Positions 55,791-64,000 of a DNA stretch of 64,000 nt are shown piece by piece (position 1 is the first letter of the stretch; each line of letters begins with the position of its first letter). The stretch lies in the NCBI GenBank assembly GCA_027924585.1, contig BSBM01000753.1:27058501-27122500 (forward strand), written 5' to 3'. A model generated the notes under the pieces. That model was not told the origin of the DNA. It worked only from the letters and a program-made list of their open reading frames with translations, and made no database searches. The position numbers and the translations under genes were made by a program. This stretch comes from Larix kaempferi. Taxonomy: Eukaryota > Streptophyta > Pinopsida > Pinales > Pinaceae.

Positions 55791-57638
55791 TTGTGACGAA
55801 GAATCATGAAAAATACCTATTGAAGAGACTAAAGAACCTGAAGTTCCCAGGATCAAAGATACAACTATGGAAGAAGAGACTCCAGAAGATGATGAAGACC
55901 ATGATATGGAAAAACCACAAGAACCTGCAGATCCACCTCGTGAGAAGAAATCCCACAAGAGGAAACCAACATGGGTACGATAAGCAATACAAGATGCAAA
56001 GAAGTATGGCGCTCCAGAGAGGATGCACAGAGAAAGCAAGAGACCTAGTCCATACTCCAGCTATGTAGCCCTATTGTGCGACATCATTGACAAAGAACCT
56101 GCCAACTATGAGGAAGCGGCATAGAAAGAATGGAAGGATGCCATGATCGAGGAATACCAGTTGATTATGAAGAATGATGTCTGGGAGGTAGTTCTAAGAC
56201 CAGAAGGGAAGTCTGTAGTGACTTTGAAGTGGATCTACAGGATCAAGCATGTTGCAGATGGAAGCATAGAGAAACACAAGGAGAGGTTTGTGGCACGTGG
56301 ATTCTCCGAGAAGGAAGGCATAGATTATGAGGAGAAATTTGCACATATATCCAAATACACTTCCATCAGATCAATACTTGCACTGGCTACAGTGATGAAA
56401 TGGAAGGTACACCAGATGGATGCCAAGACAACGTTCTTGAATGGTGTAGTAGAGGAGGAAGTGTACGTGGACCAGCCACTCGAATTTGAGACACATGACA
56501 GGAAGACTCATGTGTGCAAATTGAAGAAGGCCTTGTACGGATTGAAATAGGAACCCAAGACATGGTATGGAAGAATGGATAGTTTCTTGATGAGCTTGGG
56601 ATTTAGCAAGAGTAAAGCATATTCCAACCTTTACTACAAGGTTGAGGTGGGAAATTCGGTGATACTTATACTTTATGTAGATGACCTATTTGTAATAGGG
56701 GATGATGGGCTCATTGCAGATACGAAGAGGAAACTTGCCGCGGACTTTCAGATGAAGGACTTGGGTATGGTGCACTATTTCCTAGGCATGGAGGTGTGGC
56801 AGAATGCGGATGGGATTTTCCTTGGACAAGGGAAGTATGCAATGGAGATTCTGAAGAGGTTTGAAATGATGGACTGAAAGGCTATGGCCACACCCATGGC
56901 ATCGAACTTGAAGCTACTATGTGATGCTTCATTAGAGTCAGTTGATGGCATGATGTATCGTCGGATGAGTGGGTCATTGATGTACCTAACGAATACGAGA
57001 CCTGAAATATTCTTTTCTATGAACACATTGAGCTAGTTCCTAATGGATCTGAGACATGTTCACCTGATTGTTGCAAAGCATATATTGAGGTACCTTAAGG
57101 GTACGTTGATTATGGGCTCAAGTATGACGCGAATAAGAAGATTAACATGCAGGGTTATGTTGATTCGGATTGGGTAGGAAGTGTCACTGATAGGAAGAGC
57201 ACTTCGGGATGCTGCTTCAGTATGGGATCCAGTATGATCTCCTGGTTTAGCAGGAAGTGGTTGTGCATGGCACTGAGTAAAACCGAAGCAGAGTATGTTG
57301 CAGCTTGTTCGGATAGTTGTGAGGCATTATGGCTTAGGAAGCTACTATCTAATTTGTTTGATATCTAGTTAGAGGCGACTTGTATATTCTGTGAAAACCA
57401 GAGTTGTGTGAAGTTGTCCGAGAACCCGGTGTTCTATGACAAGTTGAAGCACATTGAGATCAAGTACCACTATATCAGGGATATGGTGCAGAGAGGAGCA
57501 GTGAAGCTTCGGTATATTGCGACGGATGAGCATATAGCTGATGTGTTGACCAAGCCGCTATCCAGAGTGAAGTTTGAGTACTTCAGAGAGAAGCTTGGTG
57601 TTCTCCATATCGAGGTTCCTTCCAAGAGGAAGTTATGA
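55791..57638 (+). pseudogene. Copia reverse transcriptase and RNase H
   Basis: RVT_2-type RT begins with EWKDAMIEEYQLIMKNDVWE near 56130-56185, then WIYRIKHVADGSIEKHKERF and VHQMDAKTTFLNGVVEEEVY near 56410-56465. The catalytic YVDD is at 56674-56685. DLGMVHYFLGMEVWQ follows near 56760-56805. RNase H has GYVDSDWVGSVTDRKSTSG near 57153-57208, KTEAEYVAACS near 57280-57312 and ADVLTKPLSRVKFEYFREKL near 57540-57597. TAG breaks at 56123, 56548, 57034 and 57366, plus TGA at 56876 and a frameshift near 57125. Most stops fall on expected Gln codons. Confidence 0.9.
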
Positions 57639-57665
57639 GTCTGGAAGACGCAGATGCACATGGGC

Positions 57666-58025
57666 CATTCTCGCATAGTGGTAGGCTCATGCCACCTATG
57701 TTGGTAGATGTAAGGGCCGAGCCATTCTCACATAGTGGCAGGCTCGTGCCTCCTATGTTGGTAGATGTAAGGGATGAGTCATTCTCGCATAGTGGTAGGC
57801 TCGTGCCTCCTATGTTGGTAGATGTAAGGGTTGAGCCATTCTCGCATGGTGGTAGGCCAGTGCTTCCCATGTTGGTAGATGGAAAGGCTGAGCCATTCTC
57901 GCATGGTGGTAGGCCAATGCCTCCCATGTTGGTAGATGTAAGGGTTTGGTCTTGCATGGTGGTAGGCTTGTGCCTCCCATGTTGGTAGACGAGGTATCAT
58001 ATGGTGGTAGGCTCGTGCCTCCCAT
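57666..58025. repeat. 57-bp tandem array in the 3' region of the Copia element
   Basis: CATTCTC(G/A)CAT begins units at 57666, 57723, 57780, 57837 and 57894, all exactly 57 bp apart, followed by shortened units to about 58025. Each unit carries GTGGTAGGC...CCTCC(C/T)ATGTTGGTAGATG. Because 57 is divisible by three the array is open in more than one frame; on the plus strand it gives a 19-residue repeat EPFSHSGRLVPPMLVDVRA. Confidence 0.92.
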
Positions 58026-58437
58026 ATTGGAGACATCCACTATTGTGGAACATGTGATGTGCATATGGGTTGTGCTCCGTGTGATGATGAGATGATCTAA
58101 ATACGATGAGGCAACAGTAGGAGATGCAGGTGTTTGCAGTGGCAATGTAATGACTGGTCCTGGGATGTACCTACTTGATGGCTTGCTCGTAGATATGATG
58201 AAAACGTACATGATGGCTAGGCCTACATCCAACATGAAAAAGGGATGGCTTTGTAGAACTTCCTATGATGAGTAGATTCGAGAGATGTCACCAATCGATA
58301 ATCGACATGATGAGGATTGTAGCAGCGACGACGATGATCCAATGTTGATGATGATGTTCTAGTATTGGATATGATCCAGTGATGAAGACTTGTGTCCATA
58401 TGTGTTGATGACTGTGTCAAGAGAATACCTTCCTAGT

Positions 58438-58447
58438 TAAGAGGGAG
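58438..58447 (+). promoter_or_regulatory. Polypurine tract of the Copia element
   Basis: TAAGAGGGAG abuts the 3' LTR start TGTTAATG. Confidence 0.8.
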
Positions 58448-59031
58448 TGTTAATGTAATTGTAACTTCGAAAGATATTCACTTGTATTTTATATTGTTAT
58501 TGTATTTTATTTGTACCTACGACGAAGATGTTTATTCCTTCGGTTGGGGATGTCATTATTACATTTGGTCATGTAAATTCATTGAGGTAAATCCTTCTTT
58601 GTAAGTCGGGGCAACAGATCCCCCTAGAGTCAGTTAGATTATGGTTATTGAGTCCCCTAGAGAAGTTAGCCCATTCAGGTATAACTGGGGCCGACCTAGC
58701 AAGTGAAAAGGTCAAGTGAAAGTTAAAGTATAAATAGAGAGTGGAGCTCTCTCATTTGTACACACACTCACTCACACAAGTTTGCATTAGTGAGAGAGAG
58801 GACAAGTTCGCATAGGAGGAAAAGAGAGGAGCTGTAGAAGACCATCTTTGTTTTGGGGTTTTACTTTTGTGATATTGTATTGGTGATGATTCTATATCTG
58901 AGGAAGTTGTGGGGTTTTCTCCTTTATGGTTTCCCTGAGGAAATTCTTTGTCTCTATTGTGTTATGTTGTGCATGTTATTCTTTCAGTTAAGATCCTAGC
59001 TAAATATTGATTAAAAGTAGAAAAGATAACA
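58448..59031 (+). repeat. 3' LTR of the Copia element
   Basis: Matches 52998-53582. TATA box at 58729-58736. It ends AAAGATAACA. Confidence 0.92.
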
Positions 59032-59036
59032 ATAAT
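59032..59036. repeat. Target-site duplication of the Copia element, right copy (ATAAT)
   Basis: Identical to 52993-52997. Confidence 0.9.
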
Positions 59037-59059
59037 CTCTTATTTCCCCTCATAAAAAA

Positions 59060-59570
59060 CCCTCAAAATAGACTCTTCCGTTCTTTTCTCATTTCCTCTC
59101 TTTCTCTCTTCCCTTCTCCTCCCTTCTCCTCCCTTCTCCTTTTTCCCTTAGGGCTTCATCCTCATGGAGGATTTAATTGATTCTCCCTTCCCTTCTCTTT
59201 CTCCATTCCTCTTTTACTTTGATTTTCCTTTATTGATTTGTTATTTTTTACTATGTTTTGTTGTTGCAAGTTTAGGGTTTCATGCATGTTTCATGGAAGA
59301 GCTTCCCTAATAAAGGTAATGAATTCTCCCTTCCCTTCTCCTCCTTCCTTCCTTCCTCTTTTACTTTACTTTTATTTTGTTGATTTGTTAATGTTTATTG
59401 TTCTTTTGTTGCTGTAGGTACAAGGTTTCATGCATGGAGGCTAAGGTTTGATCGAGGAACCTCCCTGGGAAGGTAATGATTTCTCCTTCCTTCCTCTTTT
59501 AATTTGTTTTTTCTTTATGGATTTGTTAATGTTTATTGTTGTTTTGTTGTAGCAAGTTTAATGGAGAAAG
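59060..59570 (+). repeat. Pyrimidine-rich tract with three diverged ~150-bp tandem units
   Basis: A TTCTCCCTTCCCTTCTC-type block occurs near 59180, 59325 and 59476. Each is followed by CTCTTTTA, ATTTGTTA, TGTTTTGTTG-like words and a CAAG or GTAG end, so the units look like repeated splice-acceptor-like stretches. It lies inside the CACTA-like element right of the Copia insert. Confidence 0.55.
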
Positions 59571-59744
59571 AACAAAAAAAATGATATTTTGGGGTTCTGC
59601 TTAATGCATAAATCTAGTTCATGGATGTGTCCTAAGGAAGGCCCTTGCATTCCTATAAGAAGATCTAGGTTAAAATTGTGGCACCCATATATCTCTTATT
59701 ACTTAGTTTTCATTTTATATTAAATGTTAATATTTATCTAGGTT

Positions 59745-60080
59745 CTGCATTATTCACTTATTTGCATGCATAGATTCAACTAGTTTAATACATATATACG
59801 TTTTTAATGATAGAATTCTCTAGTAATGTAGCTCAAGTAAATTTCTTGCCTCTTGGCAAGTGATATGGGTTCAATCCCAACATTCCCTAGCCATTTTCCA
59901 TTTATATTTTCATATTTTACCATTTTCCTATTCTATTCTTGTAAATTCTAATTTGCACTAACTTAGTATAGTTCTAGCTCATATCTGCATTCTTAATGGT
60001 ATATTTTTGTGGGAATGTAGCATAAATAGAGCTCTTGTTCTTTGGCAATTGATAAATTCAAATACTATCATTCCTTTCTA
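59745..60080 (+). repeat. Tandem pair of tRNA-like/SINE-like segments
   Basis: Two diverged ~180-bp copies, each with an AATGTAGC(T/A) word followed about 40 bp later by a (G)GTTCAA or ATTCAAAT word and ending near CATTCC. In the first (59827-59880) TAGCTCAAGTAA and GGGTTCAATCCC fit pol III A and B boxes. The second copy (60014-60070) has degraded boxes. They are not functional tRNA genes, since no clover-leaf is apparent. Confidence 0.45.
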
Positions 60081-60149
60081 CTTTTTCATCTTTTCATTTT
60101 TTCACTATTTTTTGTTTTTGTTTCCATAAATTTAAATCTAAGGACAATT

Positions 60150-60340
60150 GGCTCTAAACCCAACACTAAAAAGGAAGGCAAACCCAAAGCTAAAATGGAA
60201 GCTAAACTCGTTGATGAAAAGGAAGCTAAACATGTTGTTGAAAAGGAAGTTAAACCCAATGCTAAAAATGAAGCTAAACGTAGCACTAAAAAGGAAGTTA
60301 AAGTCGGTTCTAAAAGGAAGCTAAACCCAGCGCTATTTTG
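60150..60340 (+). repeat. Right subterminal ~30-bp repeats of the CACTA-like element
   Basis: Units with AAGGAAGCTAAAC and ACTAAAAAGGAAG repeat about six times. They are open in one frame with a ten-residue KEAKxxxxKK pattern, but I regard this as a non-coding subterminal array, because the same array in the opposite orientation lies at the other side. Confidence 0.7.
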
Positions 60341-60442
60341 AAATGTCATTTAATCAACTTTAGTGTTGGGCAGATGCTAACTTTAGCATCGAGCAGCTGT
60401 GCTAAATTGAAAAGAAAATAACACTAAAATCCAATGCTAATA

Positions 60443-60460
60443 ACCTATTTTGTTGTAGTG
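60443..60460 (-). repeat. Right terminal inverted repeat end (CACTA)
   Basis: The minus strand reads CACTACAACAAAATAGGT from 60460. This is the typical CACTA superfamily terminus. Confidence 0.7.
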
Positions 60461-61780
60461 ATAACGTCAATCTCACTTACTTGGTAGGTTTGATCTCCAC
60501 ATTCTCTTCCACTTAAAAAAAAAAAGGAAACATGTCATTGACAATTTATTATGAGTTTTTATCAGATACTAAATTAAGCAAATTTAATCCTTTTGAAATC
60601 ATTTTTAATACACTTGAGGAATTGCTTATACGTTCTTAACCACAAAATCGTTAAGATGGTCCTTCAATCCCATTACTCAAGAGATATACTATGAGATACC
60701 TTAAAGATTAGGTTAATTTAAATATTAATTAATAATCAATAAAATGACATCTAATTTTACCAAATTTTTTGTTTGTTTAATTGAGTGATCTTAATGGTTA
60801 AGAACATATGTTTTCACCTCTTAAAATCATAAGTTCAAAACCAAAAAAATTAGGATATGTAAACCTCCCTAAATTTTAACAATCAAATAGCACAAAAAAA
60901 AACATATTGTTTACACAATTTATTATAAATATATTCTTAATATTAAATTAAACTAATTCAATATTAAAAGTTGAGCAAAAGCTTGAATCAACAATAAGTA
61001 TACATATACATACGTATGCAAACTAATACAATTACAGCGATATGTTTTAAATGTCATAATCAAATCAATTATTGTAAAAGTTCGATATACATATATCATC
61101 ATCAAACTAACTCTATGTAAATAAATTATTCACAATATAAACATCATATATCATAATTATTATTTATTTATATCATACTATTACGTATACAAAAGCTTGT
61201 TAAATATAATATTATTATTCGTATTATTACACATTAAAAGAGTTTTAAATATATAAAAAATAAATCAATTTTATTGTTTCAACCTAACGCACGTACTACC
61301 TAGAAACATGAATACAAGATCCAAAATCAATCATAAACGTTATGATTTTCTTTGAAAAATGGGCCTAAAAGAGGCCATCATTCCATGCTATAGATACATT
61401 TTTCAAAATAGTTTAACCCACACGAAGGGAGAAAAGGCAACAAAAATCATATAAATGTTCAATCACTTAAAAAAACCTTACGGGAATTGACTAAACCCAT
61501 CCCCAATCTAGAAAGTTTTGTATATTTAAATAATTTTTTTATAGTTAAACCGTAGTATTATCTCTTGTTGTCTATCATTAAGTGAAACGTTTCATTTTGG
61601 TTGGAATTTGCTATATCATAATTTATTATTTTTCATAATTCATGGTTGATGGTGGGATTTTGATCCTTTATATGGGCTTATTTATAATTTGATAAAATTA
61701 CTTTTTTTTATACTAAAATTGGAAAAGGATAAAAAAATATATAATTATTTTTTTGAAAATATATATATTTAGAATTTTTG
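60461..61780. other. AT-rich sequence with one dispersed repeat copy
   Basis: No gene recognised. About 60545-60775 resembles 50300-50560. GTTCTTAACCACAAAATCGTTAAGAT near 60633 and GATCTTAATGGTTAAGAAC near 60789 are inverted relatives about 130 bp apart. Confidence 0.5.
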
Positions 61781-61784
61781 CTTG

Positions 61785-62005
61785 GGGCCAAAGCAAGCAG
61801 TAAAGGTGAAAAGTTGTAAATGGTTATAAATGGAAGGTCTAAGGTTCAAATCCCCCAAACTTACTCGTGCGCCATGATTCGGGCTCTGTGGATGCACCTA
61901 TGGGTATAGTGGTAGCGAGATTGGATCCCTGCACCTCGTGCCACGCAGTACCAAGCCCATCCCCTGTTGTTGATTCCCCTCGTACAAATTTTTTTTTTTT
62001 TAAAT
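61785..62005 (+). repeat. Possible SINE with oligo-T tail
   Basis: A B-box-like AAGGTTCAAATCCCCC at about 61850-61865 follows an A-box-like segment (GTAAAGGTGAAAAG). The body is GC-richer than its flanks and ends CCCCTCGTACAAA followed by a run of 12 or more T. T-tails of this kind occur in some plant tRNA-derived SINEs. No target duplication was resolved. Confidence 0.45.
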
Positions 62006-62289
62006 AAATCTTTGAAAATTATAAAAATGAAATCATATAGATATATAACCTACATTAATCTATACTCCTTCGTAATAATAATGAAACTTAAGTGGAGGGG
62101 TTTTTGCAGTCCAACATATGATATATCATTATTTTGGGATTATCTGCGTAGTGTAAGTCATTAAGCTATGACCCATATCCCATGAGTATAGTCACAATTG
62201 AACTTGTCTTGTATATAATACTTTTGTTGTATAATGACAATCTTGGATCCGAAATGCCTAAGCGCAGCAGCGGCTAAGGTTTCGACCTA

Positions 62290-63700
62290 ACCACATGCTC
62301 CTCTTCCTAATGATAAGGTTGGTTTATGCTACAACTCCACCCTATTCTCCCATGTCACATGCGGTTGTGCAAGGGATGGATTGCATTGTGTCTTCTTCAA
62401 TGGTGCCACGGGCTATTGCTACTAACGGATCTATGCCCTCTTCTCTGTCTAGGTGTGCTCTTTCACCCTCCCACGTGGTGGCCTTTGGTTATGAGGGTTT
62501 TACTGCTAATCTCAAGGTTTCCTTCTGGGATGCGGTTCAAAATGATAGTAGTGCCCCATCCCCTAATCGTTTGTGGGTTCAAGAGGCTCCCTCTATCTCT
62601 TTATCTTGATGGATCCAAATGCTGAAGAACAAGCTCATTTTTATTTCTCTCATGGGTTGGTGTGTCAGTTTAATGGCTTGTGGCCTTGGCTCGTTGACTT
62701 GCAAAAATGGGTTATCATTTCCTGGATGCCCCTGATGAAGTATTCATAAAGATGGAGGCCTTTATAAACTCCTGTGCAAATGGGTTTCTTATTGTCGAAT
62801 TTGAACTTGAAGAAGGCAGAAATTTGATCCAAAACTCCAAGCCTTGGTTTTGTGGAAGCTCTGGATTATGCATGAAGCCATGGATTCCCTCTTTTCATAC
62901 TTTGTTAGATTATCTTGCTTATGCTCCGATATGGGTCACGCTTCTGAATCGACCCTTGCATTTTTTGGGCAATCCTTCCCTTCAAGCCATTGGAGATTCT
63001 CTTTCTAAGTTTTACTGTTGCATCCCTAAAACATTGAATCAGTCTCGCACTACCTTTGCAAGGATTTGTGTGGAAATGGACTTCAACAAAGGATTTTTGG
63101 CTGAAATAAATCTTGTTGGTTGAAATTTTCCATGGACTCAAAAAATTGATTATGAACATGTCATATTCAGGTGTAGAGCATGTTTCAAAAAAGGACATAC
63201 AACAACCTTTTCCCCAAAATTTCTTAAGAGCAAAGGTCTCAAAAAACCTCACCGCAAATCCACATGGTGGGAGGGTGCAAGGAAATTGAACTAATATATC
63301 TACTTAGAAGAAATTTTGAATCTGAATTCATCTCCTAAAGAAGCTTTAGAGCTAGTCCAAGAAGAAACCAGTAAAGCCCATCCGGCTGAAGAACCTGCCA
63401 AGCAACAAGAACAAGTGCCAACCACCAAGCAAAAGGATTAGGCTTTGCGAACCGCAAAGAAAGAGAACAATATTATTTTGACAAAAAAATTACTGCCCTC
63501 ATAAAGTGAAGAAGTTTCCCAAGCTTTTCCAAAAAGTCAGGAAGTTGGGTTGATCAAGTAGAGATGATCCAATTTTAAACCCATAACCTCCAGATCTAGG
63601 TAAAATAGAAGAATGGACAATGATGGTAAAGAAAAAGAAGTCCAATCGAGTCATACAGCCAATGACAATAAGGAGTAGATCTCGCAATCCTTACTAGCCA
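62290..63700 (+). pseudogene. LINE-L1 ORF1 relic (DUF4283 and zinc knuckle)
   Basis: L1 ORF1 protein binds element RNA. An N-terminal piece with LKVSFWDAVQNDSSAPSP lies near 62510-62565. The DUF4283-type core at about 62707-63123 includes KMEAFINSCANGFLIVEFEL, then KPWIPSFHTLLDY and FARICVEMDFNKGF. It is followed by an IDYEHVIFRCRACFKKGHTT knuckle near 63145-63210 (final Cys replaced). A basic C-terminus with EEWTMMVKKKKSN lies near 63610. Several stops and shifts break it. No matching ORF2 follows within the window; the relic at 47-49.6 kb is separate. Confidence 0.75.
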
Positions 63701-63867
63701 TGCTTTGTTTCTCTAGTTTTCTATATAATTAATATGTTCAAATTTACTTTTGTTCTCATGACTATGAGATGAAGCAAAAGAGTAACAACAAGAATTGGTT
63801 GATTTCCTCCCATATATTTGTAAGAAGGAGATTAGTTTTTCTTATTAAATATGGATGTTTTGAGCTT

Positions 63868-63970
63868 GCATCTTGTTGCTAATTTGAATTATCCTCAACT
63901 TTTTAATAAAAACTACTTGTATCTTGTTGTTAATTTGAATTAACCTCAACTTTTTAATAAAAAATTTACT
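63868..63970. repeat. Short tandem duplication, ~55-bp unit
   Basis: ATCTTGTTGCTAATTTGAAT and the following CCTCAACTTTTTAATAAAAA occur twice in succession just before the window end. Confidence 0.8.
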
Positions 63971-64000
63971 CTAATTAAATAATAATAATAAGAGACTTGT

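Larger units (their letters stand above)
52998..59031 (+). mobile_element. Complete-ended Ty1/Copia retrotransposon with internal deletion
   Basis: LTRs of 585 and 584 bp (52998-53582, 58448-59031), ATAAT target duplications, an initiator-Met type PBS immediately after the 5' LTR and a purine tract before the 3' LTR define the element. It encodes gag, then RT and RNase H; protease and integrase are missing and replaced by about 850 bp of other sequence. A 57-bp tandem array fills the region between RNase H and the 3' LTR. The LTRs differ by several dozen sites by eye, so it is older than the nested element at 14-27 kb. It is non-functional. Confidence 0.92.
52620..60460. mobile_element. CACTA-like DNA transposon, split by a Copia element
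   Basis: The right terminus, read on the minus strand from 60460, is CACTACAACAAAATAGG, the standard CACTA end. Inside it are subterminal repeats built on AAGGAAGCTAAAC, about 30 bp each (60150-60340). The same units occur in the opposite orientation at about 52640-52870, as expected for a left subterminal region. The left terminal CACTA is not found; it was lost or lies outside the alignable part. Without the Copia insert the element would be about 1.8 kb and non-autonomous. No transposase was seen. Confidence 0.6.

Noticed and set aside
57583-58235. Minus-strand frames of 124 and 141 codons across the Copia 57-bp array
   Set aside because: The repeat unit is a multiple of three and lacks stops in several frames, so the frames follow from the array.
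59827-59880. Functional tRNA gene
   Set aside because: Box-like words are present, but I could not fold a complete acceptor stem and anticodon arm.
60042-60341. KEAK-repeat protein of 99 codons
   Set aside because: The same repeat in opposite orientation lies at the other side of the CACTA-like element, indicating subterminal DNA repeats rather than a gene.

Overview
The window is nuclear DNA of a land plant with a large, repeat-dominated genome. Evidence: plant-type Ty3/Gypsy, Ty1/Copia, LINE-L1 and CACTA transposon relics, a plant mobile domain (PMD) gene, and premature stops of the kind left by plant-type cytosine methylation. A gymnosperm or other large-genome lineage is possible, but the species cannot be told from this sequence. 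I see no convincing host gene, rRNA, canonical tRNA gene or CRISPR array.

Layout. 1-6.4 kb: AT-rich sequence with a tandem duplication and a SINE-like segment. 6.43-12.52 kb: a minus-strand Ty3/Gypsy chromovirus (gag, protease, RT, RNase H, integrase, chromodomain, 3' LTR) with its 5' end missing and a 1.2-kb solo LTR inserted in pol. 12.52-38.58 kb: a plus-strand Ty3/Gypsy element with a truncated 5' LTR, gag, protease, a second gag-like domain, RT, RNase H, integrase, and a long extra 3' ORF that has its own TATA box. 14.069-26.914 kb: a complete younger LTR element nested in that one (717-bp LTRs, TSD ATTTT). It encodes gag, protease and an RNase H on the minus strand, lacks the RT core and integrase, and carries a PMD gene on the plus strand. 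39-44.7 kb: a decayed minus-strand Ty3/Gypsy relic. 47-49.6 kb: a LINE-L1 relic. 51.87-52.46 kb: a foldback inverted-repeat element. 52.6-60.46 kb: a small CACTA-like element split by a complete Copia element (52.998-59.031 kb, TSD ATAAT). 62.3-63.7 kb: a LINE ORF1 relic. The remainder is AT-rich sequence with short duplications and tRNA-like/SINE-like segments.

How it works together. The most interesting object is the nested 12.85-kb element. It appears non-autonomous: it retains capsid, protease and RNase H functions but would need RT and integrase supplied in trans. Its PMD gene has a TATA box, a probable leader intron and a second 91-bp intron. Two GC-rich arrays of exactly 33-bp period with a shared CGCGATG core sit in the PMD leader and in the retroviral-type leader next to the 5' LTR. 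Across several unrelated elements the premature stops are overwhelmingly TAG, with TGA the next most common, at positions where Gln (CAG) or Arg (CGA) is expected. This fits CHG/CG methylation followed by deamination. By eye the LTR pairs differ by about 2% (nested element) and about 5-7% (outer element and Copia), so the nested element is the youngest datable insertion.
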